Made by a program: the position numbers and the translations under genes. DNA of 64,000 nucleotides from Mermis nigrescens (lineage: Eukaryota; Nematoda; Enoplea; Mermithida; Mermithidae): assembly GCA_036768485.1 (NCBI GenBank), contig JAVLUZ010000154.1, forward strand, positions 21,381,896 through 21,445,895, in the 5' to 3' direction. The notes under the pieces were generated by a model that saw only the letters and a list, made by a program, of their open reading frames with translations, did not search any database and was not told the origin of the DNA. Positions 35,216 through 47,392 of the stretch are shown in pieces (position 1 is the first letter of the stretch; the number at the start of each line of letters is the position of its first letter).

Positions 35216-37727
35216 ATAATTTTGTATCTAGTGCATGTGCACTTAGCAGGCATCCTTCATCATATACCCCCAGAGGGCCGTGTATTACTACTGTCGTTTG
35301 ACAGCTATTCCCATAAATTTGTGTAAAACTATACGATTGTTTCATTGATTCACAAGCGTTTAGAAACCGAGAATTCATTAATTTCTTATTACTTGAGCGG
35401 CATAAATCATGATCTATAAGGTGATCGCAAAAGAGAGACTATCAAAAATCAAAGGTTTACACTAATTTCTGCAGTTTACACTGTCGCAGGATGTGACTTT
35501 GTACGCATTAATTTTATGATAACTATATAATTTTTATACAATAACTTTGAATCGTGTCGTATCTACGTGTTATTATTCATCTATTGTAATTGTAATTGAG
35601 AAGCTTAAAAATGGGCAGTTCCGAAGACCCGCCAATGCGCAGTGTTCGGCCGCCTGCGCCAGCCGAAGCGGTGCTCAATTACCCGAAAAATTGCGCCTAT
35701 ATATTCCGGAGATCAAACGTCATCTCGACGGGTTGAAGCGCAAAAAGGCGCAAAAGCTATAAATAGCTCATCCGAGCAGCGAAACGAGCTGACGGGAAAA
35801 CGCATCCGAACAGCGAAATGAGCTGACGGGAAAGTAACAGCGCATGAGCTCGATGAGTGTGTATGTGCACCGCACTTGCATAATTTGGGTATTCACTTAT
35901 TTATAACAAAAGAATGAAATCTAGAAAATTTAAGTTAAAAGATCCGAAGTTTTTAATGTTTATAGACAGATGAAGCTGACCTCAACGAATTCAGTTTATC
36001 AGTTTTCCAACGAGCATACCTACGTGCTAAAGAACTAGCTTAAAGCGGAAAGAACCGGAAACGAGGGTTAACTTAATGTGATAAATATTTGCTCGATGAC
36101 ACAAATTATAATAAGCTAATGTGTCAGATGAAACCTCGATGACTCAGCTGGTAAGGAAAAAGGTCACGACACGAGCCTAAAGCTACCAAGTTCTGACAAT
36201 GAAGGACGACTCTAGTTTAGAAAGTGGCGAGAGCGTGAATCACGCGCTGATTCCCTTTTTCGTCCGTCCGAATTTCTAATATCATAAAGATGTAGTAGCT
36301 AGGTTAGCTTGGTCGGATAGTTTTCCCCTTCCCCCATTTTTCTCCTGTCCGTTAAATTATGTATCATATATTTCGTCTTTTATCAATATTTCATCAATAA
36401 TATCGCGCTTGTGTTTTGATTAAAGTTCCATTTCTGTACATCGATAGTTTTTGTGTTATTAAAATTAGGAAAAGCCACTTATTATGCATGTAGATTACAC
36501 ACATACACGAGTACGACGTGACAACACTATGAACAAGCAAAATCGGTCTAACCTTGTCAGTTTGTTTCCTAATGGACCTTCTTGCTGTATTCAAAAAAGT
36601 CATTGAAAAATAACTTGAATTAAGGGAGGTATTATAAAAAACATGCTGGATAGTCCAGTGGGACGCCCTGTGTAACGGAGATATGTAATCAACTGAGACA
36701 CTACGTATGCGGCAAAAACTATCAAAGTATGTAACTAACTGAGACACTTTGTCTGCGGCAATAGTTATCAAAGGTGTCTGAAATTTGTGATCTCAAATCT
36801 TTATTTGGTATAAGGCAGTCAATAAGTTTGATCGATTAGGTTAAATTCGCGTAATTTCGCAACGTGGACACAGGCAGGAATATCCTTAAGTGCAATATGC
36901 GACCACACATGGACGTGGGGTATGAACCTCCCTAATCAACACCACGTAAGCATTTGACCCAGATAACATGCAACGCACCTGTCACCTCGAAAAAATAGCG
37001 AAAATAGGCTAAGTGGCTTTTTTTAAGATGGGTTTTATTGTGCAATAAACTCGGTTAAGCAAGATTTGCTCGTTCTTCCGGTTAGCTCAATACAAATTTG
37101 TGTCATGGGATTGGAAAAACAATACTTTAAGCTGTAGCTGTCTAACTACTTTACATAATTAAACAATTAAGCGTATTTTGAAAAGAGCAAAGAAAGAGCT
37201 AAAAAATGACTGCTTGTTTGTTTGATTTGATTAAGGAGAAAAAAGTTCAATATGGCTGCCATTTTAGTTACTGTAATAAAAAAGTGCGGTTTTTTACAAA
37301 TTAAGATTTATTATTTTTTAATGTTTCAGGATAGTTGGCATTTTTTTCTGTAAATAGATAGAAAATTGGATGCTCTTCCTAATGAGATATGTTTTGGAGT
37401 ATGGCCTCTAATAAATTTTTAGATCTTGGCATTTTAAACAGAAAAAATATTCATGTTACACTGAAAACGACGTGTTCAGCGAGTGTGCGTTTAAAATGAG
37501 CCTCTGCAGGCTCCAATTTAATTGCAACTGTCTGGGCAGCAGGTTGTTGCTTAGCTGATGCTCATTTACAAGCTAATGCTTATTTGTTGCAATTGGGTAT
37601 AGAGCAGGTAAAAAAGAGCCAGAGGTAAGAGTAACTTAATTTTTTCTCGTTTTAAACTCTATTATTGAAAACTTTTCATTAACTCAATATTAAAAAATGC
37701 TCGAGCTGAAAATACTTGATACAGGTA
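35216..37727. other. No confident gene
   Basis: Contains a GC-richer island (35611-35850) with a 41-codon ATG frame (MGSSEDPPMRSVRPPAPAEA at its start) and a direct repeat of catccga(g/a)cagcgaaa(c/t)gagctgacggg (about 35770-35832). A two-unit repeat of about 55 bases with aactgagacact lies at 36680-36775. None is enough for a gene call. Confidence 0.3.
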
Positions 37728-38009
37728 CAGTGCCGCTCAAACGTTTAAGGCCACCCACGATTTTAACGGAGTGTCTATTTTAATCGTAAATTCTTAACTA
37801 ATTAATGTTCAAGAGTTTCAAAATTGAACAGAACTATGAATAACAAGTATCATCAATTAACAATCAACAAAAAAGAATCGATTAATAGGAAATCCGATGG
37901 CCTTTAGCTTGAATTAACAGCATGTATACAAAGTGTAAACGAATTGATCAATTTAATGCATTTCTTCTTTGGGATCGAACCCCAGATTCTCAACATTTTT
38001 CAATCATTT

Positions 38010-39300
38010 TTGCTCGTAAAATGCACTTAGGAATTATGTTTCTGAAGTCTCTCTTTCATAATTCGCCAAATATTTTTAATTGGATTGAGTTCCTGGGACT
38101 GTAAGGGTCAGAATAATAAAGGCAATCCCTTACCCACAGAATATGCTACAGTGGTTTTTGCCTTGTGTTTTGGATCATCATCCTTCTGGAAAAAATGTCT
38201 TAAATGTTTTTCCTGAAGCAGTCACAAAAGAAGGAACCAAGTGCTCCTCAATTAAGCAAATATATGAAGTGGTTGTAAATTTTGGGTTGGAGGGAAATAA
38301 AACCAAATCACAACATCATATGGCTTCAAATGGACTCCAGACCAAAGCATTGCATCCTCTTCTGTGCTTGATGCTTCCGGCCATGCATTTGACATTTTAT
38401 TTTTAGTCTGAACGTCTGCGGAGAAAACCCCTTAATTTCAAAGTAAAATAATCGAATATCAGTCCCCAAGAAAAAGAAACCTTTGAACAATCGAGAAAAG
38501 TCCAACGAACGAAATTTCGAGCAAAAAATCAATACGTTTTTTCTGTTAAACTCGATCGTAAAAAGACTTTTTATGACGATTCAATTATACGGCAAAGATA
38601 CCGACTAATTGTTTGCTCCGAAACCAATGGCCCACAATCAACAGATAATTCACCCTGCATTTCAGGAGCGGTCAGACGCCAATTTTTAAAGAAGTTAGCT
38701 TTAGACCACATAGTTCTTTACATAGGCGGGCAGCACCGAAATTCTGGGGGGAGAAAAAATTTTTAAAGGTCAAAAAATGGTCTTAAAAGTGGTCGTATGG
38801 CGAAAAAACACCATTTTTCGACGTTTCTCATCGAGAACTATCCAATGGCATCAAAAAATCGCTAAAAAAGCCAAAAAAATTTCAAAATTTGAATTCTGAG
38901 GGGGTATTTTGATTTCTGGGGGGTATTTCAACTTTTGGGAGGTGCATACCCCCAAACCCCCCACGCTCATGTGTGGTTCTTTAGTGGTCAATTCAGAGGA
39001 ACGCCCCGGGTCGAGGAAGATCAGTCAAGGAATCGAACTGTTTGTGTTTCTTATGTTTGTTTCGTATGACACATTAACTTATATTGAAATATCCGGCTAT
39101 CGCTCTTTGGAATAGTTTGGTATCTTTAACCATGGACGCGATTTTTTATCAAAAGACCAGCAAAATGGAGCGGAATGAACCCATAATAAATCAGCTAGTA
39201 GCGAACAAAATTAAAAATGACTAAACTTTTTGAAATCAGCGAAGAAATAGAAACTTTTTCAAAGTGAAATCTAGGCCTTTCAATTTCACGGTTGAAAGTG
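38010..39300 (-). pseudogene. Tc1-type transposase pseudogene
   Basis: Minus-strand fragments read like the DDE half of Tc1 transposases: a DDDPKH block (family DNDPKH) about 38180, and QELNPIKNIW (family SPDLNPIEHLW) near 38075-38105. Upstream pieces resemble the VMVWG region with stops (about 38250-38340). Several frame changes and stops, plus a MITE insertion at 38721-38975, rule out function. In the intact family this enzyme cuts and joins at TA sites. Confidence 0.75.
38721..38975 (+). mobile_element. hAT-like MITE (GGGCAGC family) inside the Tc1 element, exact TSD
   Basis: 255 bp from CATAGGCGGGCAGCACC to CACGCTCATGTGTG, flanked by GTTCTTTA (38713-38720 and 38976-38983). It interrupts the Tc1 relic, so it is younger. 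Confidence 0.85.
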
Positions 39301-39445
39301 ATTTAAAAACCCAATGGATTTTGGAGTAATCAATCAGAGTGGCCTTAAACTTTTGAGCGGCACATTACAGTGCATTGAGCTGTTACTGCCACAAATTTTG
39401 AAAAGAGCAAGCACGGTTCTACGCCATTAAAATTTCTGTTCTTAC

Positions 39446-39583
39446 CAACAACTTCTCCTTCTTCCTCCGATAATGCGGGACTAGTCCAAATCCATCTCCA
39501 TATTATGACTGAAAATACAATGCCTAGAATCATAAAGAGTATTGCTGCAGCATAGGCCCAATAACGCACGGCATTTCTTCCTC
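39446..39583 (-). CDS. Exon encoding a transmembrane segment, unrecognised gene
   Basis: 138 bases on the minus strand between ttcacattcaacag|GAGG and GTTGTTG|gtaaga. It starts with 2 bases of a split codon, has 45 whole codons and ends with 1 base. It encodes RNAVRYWAYAAAILFMILGI continuing to a tryptophan-rich end (WRWIW) and an acidic stretch (SEEEGEVV): one membrane-spanning helix with a charged tail. The signal-peptide exon at 45035-45176 on the same strand could be the start of the same single-pass membrane protein, but the exons between are not secured. It lies just outside the Tc1 end. Confidence 0.55.
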
Positions 39584-41647
39584 CTGTTGAATGTGAAATT
39601 ACGTACCATGAGAGCAGTCATCTAGCATTGATTTGAGTAGCAAAGCGTCTCTTTGTAGATAAGAGCAGGTATACCGCTCAACGTAAACGTGGAAGGGGCC
39701 TGGTAGGCTCCAAAAATTCGATAGACCCAGAATCTAATTTTTAGCATGTTTTTTATATTTCCGTCAGTTTTACACCACCCATACCCCCAGAATTTGGCTG
39801 CTACCCATGCTTGGTACCTATTTCTCCTTATAATAGGCAAAAACTGCGAATGAAAGTTTCGTACATGAAATGATCCTGGAGAATTTTTGACGTTAAATAA
39901 TGTTTTATGTCATAGTTCCGGAAACGACAGCAGCTAAATACCTAAATTTTTTTAAAAACAAGAGGAAAACAGTCCAGACAAATGCAGAATCTTGCAGTGA
40001 TATCTAATCCCTTATGAATAATGCTTTAAAATTTTCAAAAGTACTTACTTTGAGAACAATACTGTACATCCGCCGACTAGCAGTCTGTTTTGTAAATCTG
40101 TGTTTTCATGGAATAATTACCGAATCATGTAAGTTGTAATTTTTCAGTGATAGTCAGCAAACAAGTTTTACATGAGTTCCGCTGCAATGTAAACTCCATG
40201 AGGCTGTAGTAAGGGAGTAAAAACGCTGCGAAAATCCGTCATAACTTAAATTTTAATTTTAATTCAGTTTTTGCGCCAAGTTCCTCTATAGACTCAAAAA
40301 TTGCCCCGGTTTAAGCTTAGTTAGCATGCTTACCATAATGTCTTACTAATTTTAAATAGCATTTGTACTATAAGCACGAATAACTTTCTTGGTAAAACTG
40401 TTCCTCTGCGCTGTGAAAAATCTTGTTTTCAATGTGCAACATCTATCTGTAACGGAGGTCGTTACATAATACGAACATTTACGAATCGATTGCTGTTTAC
40501 CGTATCGAAATTGGTACAGTACATGAACTTTTGATTGGACGCTACCGAAACGCCAAGCTACTCAATTTGCCGTTTTCGCAATTAGCCCCCTTCGCACACA
40601 TTAACCCCTTAGCCAATCGAGCATGCATCCATGAGATGAGTTAGCTTGGGTTATGCCTGCAGATTCGTACTTCTCCCCATACTTTTATCTTAAAAACATG
40701 GGAGGACTCGACGGGTCTTTTGTCAAGAAGGCGTTGAGATCAGTCAATCGATATTTGTCTTAACAATTTAAAGAACATATGTCATATGATTCTGTCTACA
40801 AGTTATCTCATTTGATGTTTGTTTTTCTTGTATCTAAACTTACTGTCGTTTCATTATCCTGTTATATACTCTTGTATTAGTGATTTTCCTTACTCTTGAC
40901 CTGCTTGACTTTTTGGTTATTTGCTGTCTTGAGTCGTTATTTTCGCTCACGCTGTATTAAGTGTTGGATTTCACTTGCGCTAGAGCTGTATTACGTTTAT
41001 TCATCTATTAAATTAGTTATAGCTACTCAGAGGTAACATATACGGTAACTCGACACCGCTGGTTTGGCCGACGATTTTAGTGCCCTATCGGAAAAGGTGA
41101 ATCAGTTTTCGTATTACCTTTTCATTCGAAAATTCATTTACTCATTTTCAAACCCAAAACCCATAAAAATTATTATCTTATTTTTAAGTAGGATGACTGT
41201 CCAGCATAGAGCTCGCTGTTGTTGGAATCATTGTTTATGAGTGCTATTAGGAACCAAATCTTTTCTGCAAATGCTTTATAAAAAAGTTAACTAATCAACT
41301 TGAGAATTTCTGGGGTTTTAGGAAAAAGTCAACTGACCCTGCGAGCAATTTCCGGGGTTAAGTAAGTAATCAGAGTTAGGTTTCCAGGGCATAGCTGCCA
41401 AGATCCTCCGACGAAGAGCGGTCAGCAATATTAGGACTGAGGAGATTGAGGCCGTAGGAATTGAGGGTCACTACGGTTGGGTCAAGCTTCATGCCTCTAG
41501 CAACCTGACCAGCGCTGAGAGTAGCGTAAGTACTTAAGTAAGCCCCGAAGGTAAATACTAGCCGTCCCTGTGTCGATTGTGTAGACATAGGGCGCCTAAG
41601 TACTTATATATCGATCATTTTTTATTGTTTCAAGAATAAACAGTCTT
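39584..41647. other. Putative intron; MITE fragment, no secured exon
   Basis: A partial GGGCAGC-type MITE lies near 39690-39815. Two short minus-strand segments have exon-like borders: about 40048-40092 (acacag| ... |gtaagt) and about 40170-40205 (ctacag| ... |gtaaaa). They are too short to trust. A GC-richer stretch at 41370-41590 is unassigned. Confidence 0.3.
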
Positions 41648-42164
41648 ACTGTAGGTGAGCCGACATTAGAGCGCACAACACTAGAGCGCGACATTAGAGC
41701 GCACGACATTAGAGCGCAGCGACATTAGAGCTCGCGACATTAGAGCGCGCGACACTAGAGCGCGCGGCACTAGAGCGCGCGACACTAGAGCGCGCGACAC
41801 TTGAGTGCTGAGTGCGCGACATTGTCACGCAACACTAGAGCGCGCGACACTAGAGCGCAACATTAGACGCAACATAGAGCGCAACATTAGAGCGCAGCCA
41901 TAATAGATGTTTTTTATGTAATTTTACAAAACTTTTATGCTGATAAATGAAAGAATTCGTCGGTTAAAGCTTCACGGACAAAACGAGCATGCCTTTGAAA
42001 AAGTCCTACCGTATCTTACACTCGAGATTTGCAACGATTCATATACTCCCAGATTCAGAATTGGATACGCTTAATATTATAACGGGCAAAGTTAACTACC
42101 TACGCATGAATATCTCGGTATCAGGTAGTGATAAATGCATGCGGTTTCTTTTGTTTTGTAAGCA

Positions 42165-42350
42165 ATTTTTAAGTTTTTTTGCACTGTTCTGGCTGCTCTT
42201 AAGTGACCAATGATACGTATGTATTTAAACGCATTTTTAAGCTTTTCTGCAATGTTCTGGCTGCTCCTAAGTGACTTTTGATACGTTTTTAAACGCATTT
42301 TTAAGCTTTTCTGCACTGTTCTGGCTGCTCCTAAGTGACTTTTGATGTGA
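42165..42350. repeat. Three tandem units of about 65-75 bp
   Basis: Each unit contains ttttaagcttttctgca, tgttctggctgctcctaag and tgacttttgatacg. Inside the MULE-like element. Confidence 0.75.
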
Positions 42351-42687
42351 AATTTTTCTGAAAAACTTTTGAAAAGTTTCTGACATAACTTGTTTGTCAC
42401 AGAATTTATCAAAAATGCATTTTGCCTTTTAATCTGCACTTAAAATGCCAAGGCGTTGCATACATGTAGTAGCAGATAAATTTACACTTCTGGCAGAGCT
42501 GTAAAATGGTCACGTATACAAAATATGCTGGAGGGCGCAAAGCGCCCAAGAAAGTATGGTTGAGGGTTCAGGGGACGCGCTGAAGGACCGCTTGTCAGGG
42601 TCTGAGGCGGAGCAGCAGAAAATTTCGAGTTCTTGAAGTTTTTAAGAAACAAGGTAACTATAAAAAATTAAGAGTTTAAGTCACAAC

Positions 42688-42952
42688 CACACATGGGCGG
42701 GGGGAGGTGGGTAAGGGGGGTATACACCCTCCCAGAAGTTGAAATACCCTCCCCCAGAAATCAAAATACCCCCAGAATTCAAATTTTGAAATTTTTTGCT
42801 TTTTTAGCGATTTTTTGATGCCATTGGATAGTGCTCGATGAGAAACGTCGAAAAATGGTGTTTTTTCGCCATACGACCGCTTTTAAGACGATTTTTTGAC
42901 CTTTGAAAATTTTTTTCATCCCCCCCAAGATTTTCGGTGCTGCCCACCTATG
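42688..42952 (-). mobile_element. hAT-like MITE (GGGCAGC family) nested in the MULE-like element
   Basis: 265 bp from CACACATGGGCGGGGGG to GCTGCCCACCTATG. Flanks GTCACAAC/GTCACAAT match at 7 of 8 bases. Confidence 0.8.
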
Positions 42953-42991
42953 GTCACAATTAAAATTTGAATTTGAATTTACATAACTCAC

Positions 42992-43080
42992 CTCACCAAC
43001 ATTTCCATTAATGATTAGCAAACTTCCATTCCATCCACCAAGTATGACCCTCACATTCAGGCCTTTTTCTGCACGGGTCC
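42992..43080 (-). CDS. Exon-like segment inside the MULE-like element
   Basis: 89 bases, minus strand, between gtgcacag|GGACC and GGTGAG|gtgagt. It has 2 split-codon bases and 29 codons, including GLNVRVILGGWNGSLLIING and ending in phase 0. The split codon would fit the phase-1 end of the signal-peptide exon at 45035. However, it lies between the two ends of the MULE-like element, so it may be a captured gene fragment. Its end phase does not fit the transmembrane exon at 39446, so at least one more exon would be needed. Confidence 0.4.
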
Positions 43081-43985
43081 CTGTGCACCGGTGCACAAAT
43101 TCAAACAAATTTTTTCACCCAGAAAATTTTTGTGTCTCTTTTTTTTGCTGAAATTCTACCAGCTTGATTTTCATCCCAAAACAAGTCTCTATGATTTTTT
43201 GAGCTCCAAGTCGTTTTTATGCAGAAAAACATTCTATCTACCTGTTATTAAATTTTCTGTACAACAAAATTCTGAAGTCAGGCAGTTTTTTCGAAACAGA
43301 ATTCAGCTGCTGCCTTAAAACAGTAAAGCAGCGCCAAAAAATCTTACGTCTCGCAATTTTTTCAAAGGTGCTAGATGGAAATATACAATCAGTAATGCAA
43401 TTCGTAGTGAAAAAACACTCGACGTTGCATTTCTTACAAAATTAAGCATGATGTATTGCATATTCTGCAGAGACCTTGTGTATAAACGTGAGCACGGGCG
43501 GATCAAAAAATTATAACATAACCAAAAAATGACTTCTCATCCTCAAAAAAGGATCTGCTATTTTCTGATCAAGATATTTTCTATTTCAATTTTAGTAATA
43601 ACTAAAAAATGAAAGAAAGAAAGAACAAAATAAAGAAAGAAAACGCTTCAAATTACCATTTGAAGCATTTTCTTTCTTTTATTCTTTCTTTCTTTCTCAT
43701 TTTCTCTCTTTATCTCACATTTTTCAAAAAATTTTTGGTCTCAATGGGGCCCCTTAAATCCATCAGTGCATAAACGCTCTAATGTCGGCGCTCTAATGTC
43801 GCGCGCTCTAATGTCGCGCGCTTTAATGTCACGCAGCGCTTTAAAGTCGCGCGCTCTAATGTCGCGCGCTTTAATGTCATTGCGCTCTAATGTCGCACGC
43901 TCTAATGTCCTTGCGCTCTAATGTCGCGCGCTCTAATGTCGGCGCTCTAACGTCGTGCGCTCTAATGTCTGCGCGCCCTTACTGT

Positions 43986-45034
43986 AAACATTCTTGTCTA
44001 TTGGTTAAAAGAATTTTAAGTGCCTGTAAAAAATCGTGACAGAAATTATAGTGGTTCATGGGCGTAGAAACTTTCGAATCAAAATTAGTATAGTGAAACA
44101 GCACAAAAGCAACCCATTTATCAAGATATAGGTGACCTATTATTTTGCCACCAAAAAGTTTCGATCATTTTCTCTCTTTTCATTTGTAGTCCCCTTTCAA
44201 TATATGGTCTTTGCTTTTTCTCTCATGGGAAGCATCCTAAACTACAGACATACCAGACATACTCAGTTTGGTATGAAGGAGAAAAGAGAAGGTATTCTTA
44301 AGGAAAATATGGCAAAATGGGCAAAACTGAACAAACATCTAATGGTTTTTGAAGGGCTTGCAAATAACTACCGTGGATTGAGGTAGATACGTAGTTTGCA
44401 TAGATTAAGCATCACACCAACCTTGCAAATTATTGACTCAACAAAGCTCATATGTTTTTTACATTTTATAATTAAACTTCACAGCACACAATTTGGAAGC
44501 GATGGGAAATGTTAACTCACAAATTAGAATATTGTAAAATCACGTTTATTCAGAATAACTGCTTTGTTAATAGCCATGGATCACGAATTCAGTTCTACGA
44601 GGTACAACGATGTTTCGTGCTAAGAAAAGTTAACTTTTAAGGCAGCAGGGTCAAATTCCGGAGGTCTGATGCGGATCCAAAGATTTTTAAGGTAAAAAAA
44701 TGGGCCATAAAATTGATGACAGTGCGAAAAAACACATTTTCAATACCACCTACACGTACACCGAGCTCTGTTGTCATTCAAGAAAAATTGCAAGAGAAAA
44801 AATTGCGATAAGAGGGGTTAACAGAAGATTTTGAATTCTTGAGGTCCAAACTAGACACAGCAAGGAATTGTGGTAAACAGTAGGTAAATTGAAAAATCAG
44901 CACATGGACAGCACAGACAGATAACTGTCTCATAAATAATCAAATTGGCGGATTATAATAACTTTTTATCACGATTTAATTGAACAAAAAGCGTCGAAGT
45001 TTAGGCTTTTTAACATTGAAGTGCAATTACTCAC
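43986..45034. other. Putative first intron, nothing recognised
   Basis: AT-rich; weak similarity to the GGGCAGC MITE near 44640-44830. An 84-codon frame at 44132 has no domain. Confidence 0.35.
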
Positions 45035-45176
45035 TTTTCCGTACTTGGGCAACAGTAACAGGCTGCGATTTTTCCGTTTCTGATGCTTCCTCTTCGATTT
45101 GTCTCTCTTCAGTAGTATTAATGGTTAAAAGGAAGCAGACAAGAAATACCACACATTTGGACGTAACTGAAAACAT
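45035..45176 (-). CDS. First coding exon with signal peptide, unrecognised gene
   Basis: Minus strand, ATG at 45176-45174, ending CGGAAAA|gtgagt after 47 codons plus 1 base. It encodes MFSVTSKCVVFLVCFLLTIN, a textbook signal peptide, followed by an acidic segment with one N-glycosylation sequon (NTT). The product should enter the secretory pathway. The 5' leader and promoter cannot be defined. The transmembrane exon at 39446-39583 on the same strand is a candidate partner. I do not recognise the protein. Confidence 0.55.
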
Positions 45177-46021
45177 TAGAATAGTTGTAATGAAGTTATT
45201 AAAATTATTATTTAGCGCTACCGCTTTTTATTAAAGTAGTACTTTTTTAGGTATTTGACTTAGCTGACGCTACTCGACTGTAAAGAAACATGGAAATGAC
45301 ACTGATTTATTTGAACGTTTTTCTTGTTTATGTCCTGATCGGCTTGCTTTTCTTAAGTCAAATGATGGCTATGCCGAGTTCAAATTCTGGAAGAGGTCAA
45401 TTCTGCTTTGAATGCTGATTATAACAGTGGGTACGACGACTGAAGTCATTGCTTTTGATTAAAGCGCGTGGATCAGGTTATTCGGACACAAGGTTTCTCC
45501 GAGAAAGACTATTTACTTAATTAGACTGTATATTTCGTTCGGACTCAACAAAACAATAAATTCGTATTTATTTTATGATATTATTGTATTCAGCTTGTTT
45601 GGAAACTTTGTGTTCTTCATGTCAGCAATCAAGGTAATGAACCAGTGACTTCTGATCACAAAGGCATGGCGTTCGATCACAGAAATCCAACCACAATTCC
45701 TTGAACTCAATTTTTGTATTTTTCTGTAATTAATTTGTTACTAACGGTTAGTGCTGTGTTTTTGCGCACTTCATTTTCGGACTAACACGGTAAGTTTATT
45801 GATCAAACATATGTTTTTCTTACGACTGAAAAGACGGTAATACTTTGGCATGACGGAAGGAACGCGCTATCAATAAAAGCAATCAAAATGAAATCCCAAC
45901 GCAATTTTCAAGCAGAGATTAAAGAAAGGAACATTGATCGCCTACAAGTTTAATCTACCTAAAATAAGGTGTGAACTGTCAAAACGAAGAGTTTAATTGT
46001 GAATTCTATAGCGCTTTGTAT
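45177..46021. other. Upstream region of the signal-peptide exon, nothing recognised
   Basis: AT-rich, no repeat family assigned, no TATA box that can be tied to the exon. Confidence 0.35.
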
Positions 46022-46147
46022 TATAGTCCGTTTCACACAAGTTCGGTCATAAATTTTAAAACTAATCTCCGTCAATAAGCTGACCTCGGCTTATTGTCGA
46101 TGAAAGTTCTTAGAATTCATGCACAAAGTTGTGTGAAACAGACTATA
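46022..46147. mobile_element. Short palindromic MITE, TATAGTC ends
   Basis: 126 bp from TATAGTCCGTTTCACACAA to TTGTGTGAAACAGACTATA, near-perfect inverted ends of about 20 bases with TA at both borders. The centre is also self-complementary (aagctgacctcggctt). Confidence 0.8.
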
Positions 46148-46184
46148 GATGTGCAATATGTAGGTACCCACCTACCGTCATACC

Positions 46185-46406
46185 TCTGTATCATTTAACT
46201 TTGCGGTTTTCTTTTAAATTTTCCCGCAAGAATCAGGCTACAAAAGTGGTTTAAAATGTTGATGCAGTAATGCGGCTCAGCAATGGCATACGTCACCATA
46301 TGACACATTATACTGTAGAATGTCATATTTACCGTATCAGTTTAAAACACTTTTTAATCACTTTAAATTTTTTCAAAAACCTCAAAGCTAAATGAAACAG
46401 ACTATA
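46185..46406. mobile_element. MITE with TTTCATTTAACTTTG ends, copy 1
   Basis: About 222 bp; ends tatcatttaactttgcgg and ctcaaagctaaatgaaacag. Homologous to 61104-61339 in the opposite orientation. Confidence 0.7.
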
Positions 46407-46670
46407 TGTAAAAAGGCCCTACATAGTCTGTTTAATTGGTATTCCAGAGCTTTTTACAAGATTTAATCCAACTGGATTAGTCCACAAAAGTGGCCATAAT
46501 CTGTTAGTTTGCATAAAACTTCATGCGTTTAAATTAACGGAAATAATGATTCTACGGCGCTAGAATTTTCGATGAAATTTTGCCAATTTTCATGCATTTC
46601 CTTACCTTTCCAAAATTATTTTTGGGCTAAGGGGGGGCGGCCGCCCTCCCTCCGTTCACGCCCATGTATA

Positions 46671-47321
46671 CTAGCAAAGAAAAATGCTCCGATGGAACAA
46701 AAAAAGGTAAATATACTTGAATTTCTTCATTGCTAAGGATGCAAAAGGAGGGGACTAAGGAAAATTTCCCTATATGCGTAGAAGCCATAGGAATGTGCTA
46801 AACAGTTAGACTTCCCTAAACAACGCAAAAATCGACGTATAATCTGCGGACTATGCGCGTTTCTGCAGATTTTCCATAGTAATTTCGATTATGATGGCGA
46901 GTATTTTGATTACTTTATTTTGGAAAATTTAAAGAAATTTTTGTGGTTTTTCAAGAAAACTATTGAGTGGGCCATGTAGGTGTAAAGTTTACACTATCAT
47001 CTTTTACTCCAGAGCATTGTGGAAGGTCAAGATTTCATTAAACAAATAATACATTAATTATTTAATAGTCATGAAAGTGTCTTCAATGCTCTTTTGCGAA
47101 ACACTCAAATACGCTTTGTGACTACACCCTCATTTTCACAGGCCGCATAATATACTTCGATTTCTGCATTGTTTAGGGGAAGTCTAACTATTTAGCACAT
47201 TCCTATGGCTTCTGCGCATATAGGGAAATTTTCCGTAGTCTCCTCCCTTTACATCCTCAGCAATGAAGAAATTCAAGTATATTTACCTCTTTTGTTCCAT
47301 CGGAGCATTTTTCTTTGCTAG
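46671..47321. mobile_element. CTAGCAA-family MITE, copy 3
   Basis: 651 bp. Left arm CTAGCAAAGAAAAATGCTCC to about 46855, right arm 47138-47321 ending CTTTGCTAG. TA at the left, TC at the right. The core differs from the other copies. Confidence 0.75.
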
Positions 47322-47392
47322 TCCCCTTCTTTTATTCAATAATTCAGGCCATATATCCATAGGTGGGCAGCGCCAAAATTCTGGGGGATGCA

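Larger units (their letters stand above)
37728..39365 (-). mobile_element. Tc1/mariner element, degraded
   Basis: 1638 bp flanked by TA. Terminal repeats are CAGTGCCGCTCAAACGTTTA at the left and, inverted, TAAACTTTTGAGCGGCACAT at the right. It encloses a minus-strand Tc1-type transposase pseudogene and a younger hAT-like MITE. Confidence 0.85.
41648..43985. mobile_element. MULE-like element capped by GCGCTCTAATGTC arrays
   Basis: 2338 bp. The left end (ACTGTAGGTGAGC) leads into about 15 units of GACATTAGAGCGCGC (41662-41900). The right end carries the inverse units GCGCTCTAATGTCGC (43775-43972) and finishes GCGCGCCCTTACTGT. Flanks AAACAGTCTT (41638-41647) and AAACATTCTT (43986-43995) agree at 9 of 10 bases, a size fitting Mutator-like elements. 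No transposase ORF. Confidence 0.7.

Noticed and set aside
36130..36200. tRNA-like A box (gactcagctggtaagg)
   Set aside because: No B box at a proper distance and no cloverleaf pairing.
41376..41588. 70-codon minus-strand frame with balanced base composition
   Set aside because: No splice borders, no homology recognised, and the opposite strand is equally open; left unassigned.
41662..43972. CRISPR-like impression from the regular GCGCTCTAATGTC units
   Set aside because: No unique spacers of constant length; units are near-continuous and inverted at the two ends of one transposon, in a eukaryotic genome.
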